64,000 bases of DNA from WLMZ01 sp031410915 (GTDB lineage: Bacteria; Actinomycetota; Acidimicrobiia; Acidimicrobiales; Ilumatobacteraceae): positions 1 through 64,000 of the forward strand of contig JANNZY010000039.1 of the NCBI GenBank assembly GCA_031410915.1, given 5' to 3'. Numbering within the stretch: the first letter of the stretch is position 1; each line of letters begins with the position of its first letter. Below are positions 59,801 through 64,000 of this stretch, piece after piece. A program made the position numbers and the translations under genes. The notes under the pieces were generated by a model. It searched no databases. It was not told the DNA's origin and saw only the letters and a list, made by a program, of their open reading frames with translations.

Positions 59801-62800
59801 CAGTGCGTCGATGACCCCGACTGCGGTGAGGGTCACGTTGCCCGTGTTGGACACGAGAAACGAGTACGACACGACCTGGCCGCTCGCGGTCACCGTGGTC
59901 GGTGAGGCCGTCTTGGTCAGCGAGATCGACGCCGTCGCCGCAGCGGTGACCGTGAACGTCGCCGCGTCATTGACTGCCGATCCGTTCGGCGGCGTGCCCG
60001 ACGCGGTGGCCGTGTTGACGATGGAGCCACGATCGATGTCGGTCTGTGTCGTCGTGTAGCTCGCGGTGCACGTCGTGTTCGCCCCGGGAGCGAGCGTCGC
60101 GACCGGGCACGTCACACCCGACAGCCCTGGTAGCGGATCGAACACCCCGACGCCGGTCAGGGTCACGTTGCCCGTGTTCGTGACCACGAACGAGTAGCCC
60201 ACCGGCTGGCTTGCGGCAGTGACGGTGGGCGGTGTCGCCGACTTGGCGAGGTCGATCGCGGGTGCGGCTGTCGCGGTGACGATTGCAGAATCGGTGTCCG
60301 TCACCGCCGGACCCGTCGGCGGCAGGCCGCTGACCGACGCTGTGTTCACGATCGTGCCGCGGTCCACGTCGGCCTGCGTGGTCGTGTAGCCGGCAGTGCA
60401 CGTGGTGCTGGCGCCGGCGGCGAGGGTGGACGTCGGGCAGTTGATCGGCGACAGGCCGGTCAACGGGTCGACGACGGCGAGGGAACTGAGCGTGACGTTG
60501 CCCGTGTTCGTGACGGCGAACGAGTACGCGACGACTTGGTTCGCCGCAGTGATCGTGGCCGGCTGCGCCGACTTGACGACTTGGATCGCCGGCGCACGCA
60601 ACGCGGTGACGGTCTCGGACTCACTCGCGATGACCGCAGGTCCGGTCGGCGGCGTGCCGGTCGCGGTCGCGGTGTTGTCGATGCGTCCGGCGTCGATGTC
60701 GGCCAGCGTCACCGAGTAGGAGGCCGAGCACGTCATCGCCGCCGCCGGCGCCAGGACCGTTGCTGGGCAGGACACCATCGACAGGCCGGCGAGTGGATCG
60801 CTGACGATCACGGGGTCGAGCGTGACGTTGCCCGTGTTCGTGACGACGAACGTGTAGCTGATGGTCTGGGCCGCTGCCGTCACGTTGTTCGGCGACGCCG
60901 CCTTGACGATCGTGAGGCTCGGCGAGGCCGCAGCGAGCACCACTGTCGAGTCGGTGTCGGACACGGTCGAACCCGTCGACGGCGTGCCCGTTGCTGTCGC
61001 CATGTTGTCGATGCGACCGGCGTCGACATCGGCCTGGGTCGTGAGATACGTCGCGGTGCACACCAAGCTGCCGGCAGGGGCCAGCGTCGTCGCCGGACAC
61101 GAGAGCGCGCTCAACGACGGCATCGGATCGGTGACGGCGATGGACGCGAGCGTGACGTTGCCGGCGTTCGTGACGCGGAACGAGTAGACGATCGTCTGAT
61201 TGGCGGCCGTGACCGTCGCCGGGTTGGCCGCCTTCACGAGCGCAATGTTCGGTGCCGACGGAACCGTGACGGTGGCACCGTCGCTGTCTGTCACGTTCGG
61301 ACCGACGGGAGGCGTCGCCGTGACGGTAGCGCTGTTCAGGACCGTGCCCGCGTCGACATCGGCCTGCGAGACCGAGTACGTCGCCAAGCACGTCGTCGAC
61401 GTTGCCGGCGCCAGGGTGGTGACCGGGCAGGAGAGCGTCGAGAGACCGGCCAGCGGGTCGCTGACGACGATGTCGGTCAGTGTCACGTTGCCGGCGTTGG
61501 TGACGACGAACGTGTACATGACGGTCTCGTTGACCGCGGAGACGGTCGGCGGCGACGCCGACTTGTCGATCGTGATCGCAGCCGTGGACGCGGCCAGCAC
61601 GACAGCCGATGCGCTGTCGGTCACGGCTGGTCCGACGGGCGGTGCGCCGGTTGCCGTCGCCGTGTTGTCGATGCGGCCGGTGTCGATGTCGGCCTGGGTG
61701 GTGATGTAAGACGCTGTGCACGTCGTCGTGTCGTTCGGTCCGAGGGTCGTCACCGGGCAGCTGACGGCGCCGAGTCCGGGCAACGGGTCGGTCACGTCGA
61801 GACCGGTCAGCGTGACGTTACCCGTGTTCGTCACGACGAACGAGTACACGACCGTCTGGTTCGCGCCGGACACCGTGGCCGGGCTGGCCGACTTCACGAG
61901 TTGGATCGCGGGGGCGTTGGCGGCCGTCACGGATGCGCGGTCGGAGGCGGCGACCGCTGCGCCGGTTGGCGGCGTGCCCGACGCCGTCGCGGTGTTGTCG
62001 ATGCGACCGGCGTTCATGTCGGCGAGGGTGACCGCGTACGAAGCAGTGCAGGTGGTGGACGCAACCGGGGCCAGCGTCGTCACCGGACACGTGATCGCGG
62101 ACACGCCCGGGAGCGCGTCACTGACGCCGACGTTGCCGAGCGTCACGTTGCCGGTGTTCGTGACGACGAACGCGTAGTTGACGATCTGGCCGATCGTCGT
62201 GACGTTGTTCGGCGTCGCCGACTTGTCGAGCGAGATCGACGGTACTGCGGGCGCACGAACCGTGGCGGACGCGAAGGCCGACACGGGAGCACCGGCCGGG
62301 GGCTCACCGGAGGCGGTGGCGACGTTGTCGATGCGCCCCGTGTCGACGTCGGTCTGTGTGGTCGTGTAGGAGGCGTTGCACGTCGTCGACGCGGTCGGCG
62401 CCAGCGCCGTGGCGAGGCACCTGACCGCGCCGAGTCCCGCCAGCGGATCGCTGACTCCGACACCGGTGAGCGTGACGTTGCCGGTGTTCGTCACGGTGAA
62501 CGTGTACGTGACGCTCTGGTTCGCGGCGCTGATCGTGGTCGGTGAAGCCGACTTCAGCAGCGCGATCGCCGGCGATGGCGCAACGGTGACCGTCTCGCTG
62601 TCGCTATCGCTCACTCGCGGTCCGGCACCGGACGGCGGATCACCGGCAGCCGTCGCCGTGTTGACGACGAAGCCGGCATCGACCTCGGACTGTGTGACAG
62701 CGCGGGTCGCCGTGCACGTCGTCGACGCGCTCGGTGCCAGCGTCGTGGTCGGGCAAATGATCGCCGACATGCCGGGCAGCGGGTCGGTCACGCCGACACC

Positions 62801-64000
62801 GGTCAGCGTGACGTTTCCGGTGTTGGTGACGACGAACGAGTAGACGACGACCTGGTTCGCTGCCGTCGCAGTGGTGGGTGTCGCCGTCTTGACGAGATCG
62901 ATCGCCGCCGCACGAGTCGTGGTCACCGTGGCCGACGACGTGTCCGACACAGCCGGCCCGGTCGGGGGTGCGCCGGTCACGGTCGCTGTGTTGTCGATCC
63001 GTCCGGCATCGATGTCAGCCTGTGTCGTCGTATAGCCGGCCGAGCAGCTCATCGAACCGGTCGGCACCAGGGTCGTCGCCGGGCAGGTGATTGCGCCGAG
63101 TCCGGTCAGCGGGTCGGTCACGACAATGCCGGCCAATGTCACGTTGCCGGTGTTGGTGACGAGGAACGAGTACGCCACCGCCTCGCTCGCAGCCGTCACG
63201 GTCGTCGGAGCGACGGCCTTCACGATCTGGACCGCCGGTGCGGCCGACGCCGTCACCGTCTCGCTCGACGTGTCCGTCACAACTGCACCCGTCGGTGCAG
63301 TACCGCTGGCCGTCGCGGTGTTGTCGATCCGGCCGTCGTCGATGTCGGCGATCGTCGACGTGTACGTGGCCGAGCACGTCATCGAAGCGGCCGGGGCGAG
63401 CGCAGTCGCGGGACACGCGATGGCGCCGAGTGTGGGCAGTGGGTCGCTCACGACGATGCCGGTCAGCGTCACGTTGCCGACATTCGTGACGACGAACGTG
63501 TACGTGACCACCTGGCCCGCCGCTGTCACGTTGTTCGGCGATGCCGACTTGGCAAGGTCGATCGCCGGTGTCCTCGTGGCCGTCACGAAGGCGCTCGACG
63601 TGTCCGTCACCGCAGCACCGGTCGGCGGGTTCGCGGTGACGGTCGCCGTGTTCGCGACGGTGCCCGCGTCGAGGTCGGCCTGCGCCGTCACTCGCGTCGC
63701 CGTGCACGTCGTCGTGGCGCCCGGCGCGAGCACGACGAGCGGGCACGAGATGCCACCGAGGCCGGCCAGCGGGTCACGGATCGCAACCGAGCTCAATGTG
63801 ACGTTGCCGGTGTTGGTCACGAGGAACGAGTAGGTCACGGTCTGGTTGGCCGCCGTGACCGTGGACGGCATGGCCGACTTGACCAGATCGATCGAGGGCG
63901 AGCGTCTCGCAGTCACGGTCGTCGACGACGTGTCGGTCACTGCGGGTCCGGCCGGTGGCGTGCCCGACACGGTTGCCGTGTTGGTGACCGATCCCAGATC
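56840..64000 (-). CDS. Giant LPxTG-anchored repeat protein (DUF11-like), C-terminal part
   Basis: At least 2,386 codons, open to the right window edge; start and signal peptide lie beyond. 21 complete repeats of ~110 residues plus part of another. Consensus core: (I/L)xLxKSASPxTVTAANQ, YSFVVTNTGNVTLTGVGV, DPLPGLGxVxCPVTTLAPG, TTTCTATYTTTQADIDAG, and RIDNTATASGTPPTGPAV. Each repeat keeps a Lys near its start, two Cys 12-16 residues apart, and an Asn in (D/V)NTAT. The C-terminal repeat differs (CGGFDGTLAPG). The tail is LPTTGADVVGSS, a ~20-residue helix and RRRRPRRS: a class LPxTG sortase signal. A long, stiff, wall-linked fibre or adhesin is the natural reading. Confidence 0.9.
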   Translation of the reverse strand, partial: DLGSVTNTATVSGTPPAGPAVTDTSSTTVTARRSPSIDLVKSAMPSTVTAANQTVTYSFLVTNTGNVTLSSVAIRDPLAGLGGISCPLVVLAPGATTTCTATRVTAQADLDAGTVANTATVTANPPTGAAVTDTSSAFVTATRTPAIDLAKSASPNNVTAAGQVVTYTFVVTNVGNVTLTGIVVSDPLPTLGAIACPATALAPAASMTCSATYTSTIADIDDGRIDNTATASGTAPTGAVVTDTSSETVTASAAPAVQIVKAVAPTTVTAASEAVAYSFLVTNTGNVTLAGIVVTDPLTGLGAITCPATTLVPTGSMSCSAGYTTTQADIDAGRIDNTATVTGAPPTGPAVSDTSSATVTTTRAAAIDLVKTATPTTATAANQVVVYSFVVTNTGNVTLTGVGVTDPLPGMSAIICPTTTLAPSASTTCTATRAVTQSEVDAGFVVNTATAAGDPPSGAGPRVSDSDSETVTVAPSPAIALLKSASPTTISAANQSVTYTFTVTNTGNVTLTGVGVSDPLAGLGAVRCLATALAPTASTTCNASYTTTQTDVDTGRIDNVATASGEPPAGAPVSAFASATVRAPAVPSISLDKSATPNNVTTIGQIVNYAFVVTNTGNVTLGNVGVSDALPGVSAITCPVTTLAPVASTTCTASYAVTLADMNAGRIDNTATASGTPPTGAAVAASDRASVTAANAPAIQLVKSASPATVSGANQTVVYSFVVTNTGNVTLTGLDVTDPLPGLGAVSCPVTTLGPNDTTTCTASYITTQADIDTGRIDNTATATGAPPVGPAVTDSASAVVLAASTAAITIDKSASPPTVSAVNETVMYTFVVTNAGNVTLTDIVVSDPLAGLSTLSCPVTTLAPATSTTCLATYSVSQADVDAGTVLNSATVTATPPVGPNVTDSDGATVTVPSAPNIALVKAANPATVTAANQTIVYSFRVTNAGNVTLASIAVTDPMPSLSALSCPATTLAPAGSLVCTATYLTTQADVDAGRIDNMATATGTPSTGSTVSDTDSTVVLAAASPSLTIVKAASPNNVTAAAQTISYTFVVTNTGNVTLDPVIVSDPLAGLSMVSCPATVLAPAAAMTCSASYSVTLADIDAGRIDNTATATGTPPTGPAVIASESETVTALRAPAIQVVKSAQPATITAANQVVAYSFAVTNTGNVTLSSLAVVDPLTGLSPINCPTSTLAAGASTTCTAGYTTTQADVDRGTIVNTASVSGLPPTGPAVTDTDSAIVTATAAPAIDLAKSATPPTVTAASQPVGYSFVVTNTGNVTLTGVGVFDPLPGLSGVTCPVATLAPGANTTCTASYTTTQTDIDRGSIVNTATASGTPPNGSAVNDAATFTVTAAATASISLTKTASPTTVTASGQVVSYSFLVSNTGNVTLTAVGVIDALPGLSTVICPTTVLAPTVSMTCSATRPATQADVDLGRIDNTATASGTPPTGPAVSAVDSETVAAPASPSISLVKSASPNNVIAANQVVTYSFVVTNTGNVTLSAVGVTDPLAGLGAPSCPVTSLAPGAATTCTATYTVTPADMNAGRVDNTAIASGTPPVGAPVTATDTETVTATPAPAIQLVKSASPTTVTGANQPVEYSFVVTNTGNVSLTGITVADPLPGLGPITCPVTTLASGGGTTCTATLVASQAAVDAGSITNTATVTGSPPSGAPVTDADTAIVTATRRPSIGLVKSSSPGTVATAGTVITYSFAVTNNGNVTLRGLAVVDPLPGLGPVTCPVTTLAPSASTTCSAARPTTQADIDAGSILNSAMASATPPAGPAVTATSSHVVNAMRAPSITVVKTAAPTTVTAAGQTVTYSFVVTNTGNVTLTGVGVADPLAGLGPVTCSTAMLAPNATTTCAASYTTTLADVDAGSITNSATASGVPPTGPAVSDSDSATVVATQTPAIDLVKDAAPIATIVPGSVVVYTFVVTNTGNVTLTAIGVSDPLPGLSAVTCPVTALVPGATTTCTATYSIDQADITGGAVANTATASGRPPTGPRVTDADSITIITAQSSGLSIDKTVSPATAGGAGETVAYTFVVTNIGTVALTAVAVTDPLRGLSAVSCPATTLAAGAAFTCSATYILTQADADAGSVVNTATASGLPPFGAAVTATDAATVAIAPHPAISLAKSTTPTSVGAVGDVVTYTFVVINTGNITLSGVTLVDPMAGLSAISCGGFGGVLAPRASITCTATYVVRQADLDRGTIRNSASVVASAGGVQVSAAAAVTAATVQNPALSLTKSVSAITVSTGAIVTYTLVGTNTGNVTLTRVVVADSLLGLTPLLCGGFDGTLAPGASVTCTTTYRANFGASSNGRITNNASIAGVGPNGIGASAVATATLTVVRLVLPTTGADVVGSSWIALAWSLLGVVLVALSRRRRPRRS
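56970..64000 (-). repeat. ~330-bp tandem repeats within the surface protein gene
   Basis: The stretch encoding GNVTLTG (plus strand CGTCACGTTGCCGGTGTT and close variants) recurs about every 330 bp across ~7 kb. Units differ by many third-position and some coding changes, so the array is old but still regular. The last unit near 57,100-57,300 is the most divergent. Confidence 0.9.

Noticed and set aside
58290..63833. Many plus-strand open frames with repeated ends (VTLPVLVTTNEY-like) in the repeat region
   Set aside because: They are frame shadows of the minus-strand DUF11-like array. Their repetitiveness mirrors the real gene.
57000..64000. CRISPR-like periodic pattern
   Set aside because: Repeat unit is ~330 bp, fully coding, with no short identical repeats and unique spacers.

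Overview
The window is a 64 kb piece of a high-GC, gene-dense chromosome. GTG and TTG starts, ATGA/GTGA coupled gene ends, many lipoproteins, LPxTG anchoring, a phoH-ybeY-CNNM cluster and secreted proteins with P-x-R-x-LDTR repeats point to an actinomycete. An Acidimicrobiia (Ilumatobacter-like) origin is my inference and is not proven here.

Layout. 0-4.7 kb: phoH, ybeY and a CNNM transporter (minus strand), then a membrane GGDEF-EAL protein. 5.6-12.8 kb: a quaternary-amine catabolic block made of acetoacetyl-CoA synthetase, a gamma-butyrobetaine-hydroxylase-like dioxygenase, a beta-keto acid cleavage enzyme and a carnitine dehydrogenase/thioesterase fusion. Together they can be read as gamma-butyrobetaine -> carnitine -> 3-dehydrocarnitine -> betainyl-CoA + acetoacetate -> betaine + acetoacetyl-CoA. 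12.8-15 kb: a VapBC-type toxin-antitoxin pair, an EVE-like protein with a zinc ribbon, and an L,D-transpeptidase. 15-22 kb: a complete Dpp/Opp-type ABC importer operon and a choline-sulfatase. 22-31.7 kb: an acyl-CoA carboxylase beta subunit, a secreted alpha-L-rhamnosidase, an SGNH-type secreted protein, a TauD-family dioxygenase, a self-contained 62-codon small gene and a LacI regulator. 31.8-42.9 kb: two membrane proteins, one uncharacterised protein, three c-di-GMP enzymes, an HDOD protein and an acyl-CoA synthetase.

43-49.7 kb is accessory DNA. A 5.1 kb island sits in the 3' end of tRNA-Cys(GCA). It carries a cupin/TetR pair, a Doc-type and a VapBC toxin-antitoxin pair, an IS-like scar and a frameshifted tyrosine integrase. 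To its left lie a second, decayed integrase copy and a 45-nt vapC scar, so at least two related elements appear to have used this tRNA in tandem. 49.8-56.8 kb: an esterase-like lipoprotein, a TetR regulator, a cold-shock protein with a structured leader, a large AAA-LuxR regulator, a cNMP-binding protein, a HAD hydrolase and a lipoprotein.

56.8-64 kb: the C-terminal >2,380 residues of a giant surface protein with 21 full ~110-residue DUF11-like repeats and an LPTTG anchor. It runs off the right edge and is translationally coupled to the lipoprotein after it.

The most interesting points are the carnitine/betaine route with its own acetoacetate-recovery enzyme, the tandem tRNA-Cys islands whose two integrase copies share one reading-frame break, the promoter-smORF-hairpin unit at 30.25-30.55 kb, and the giant repeat protein.
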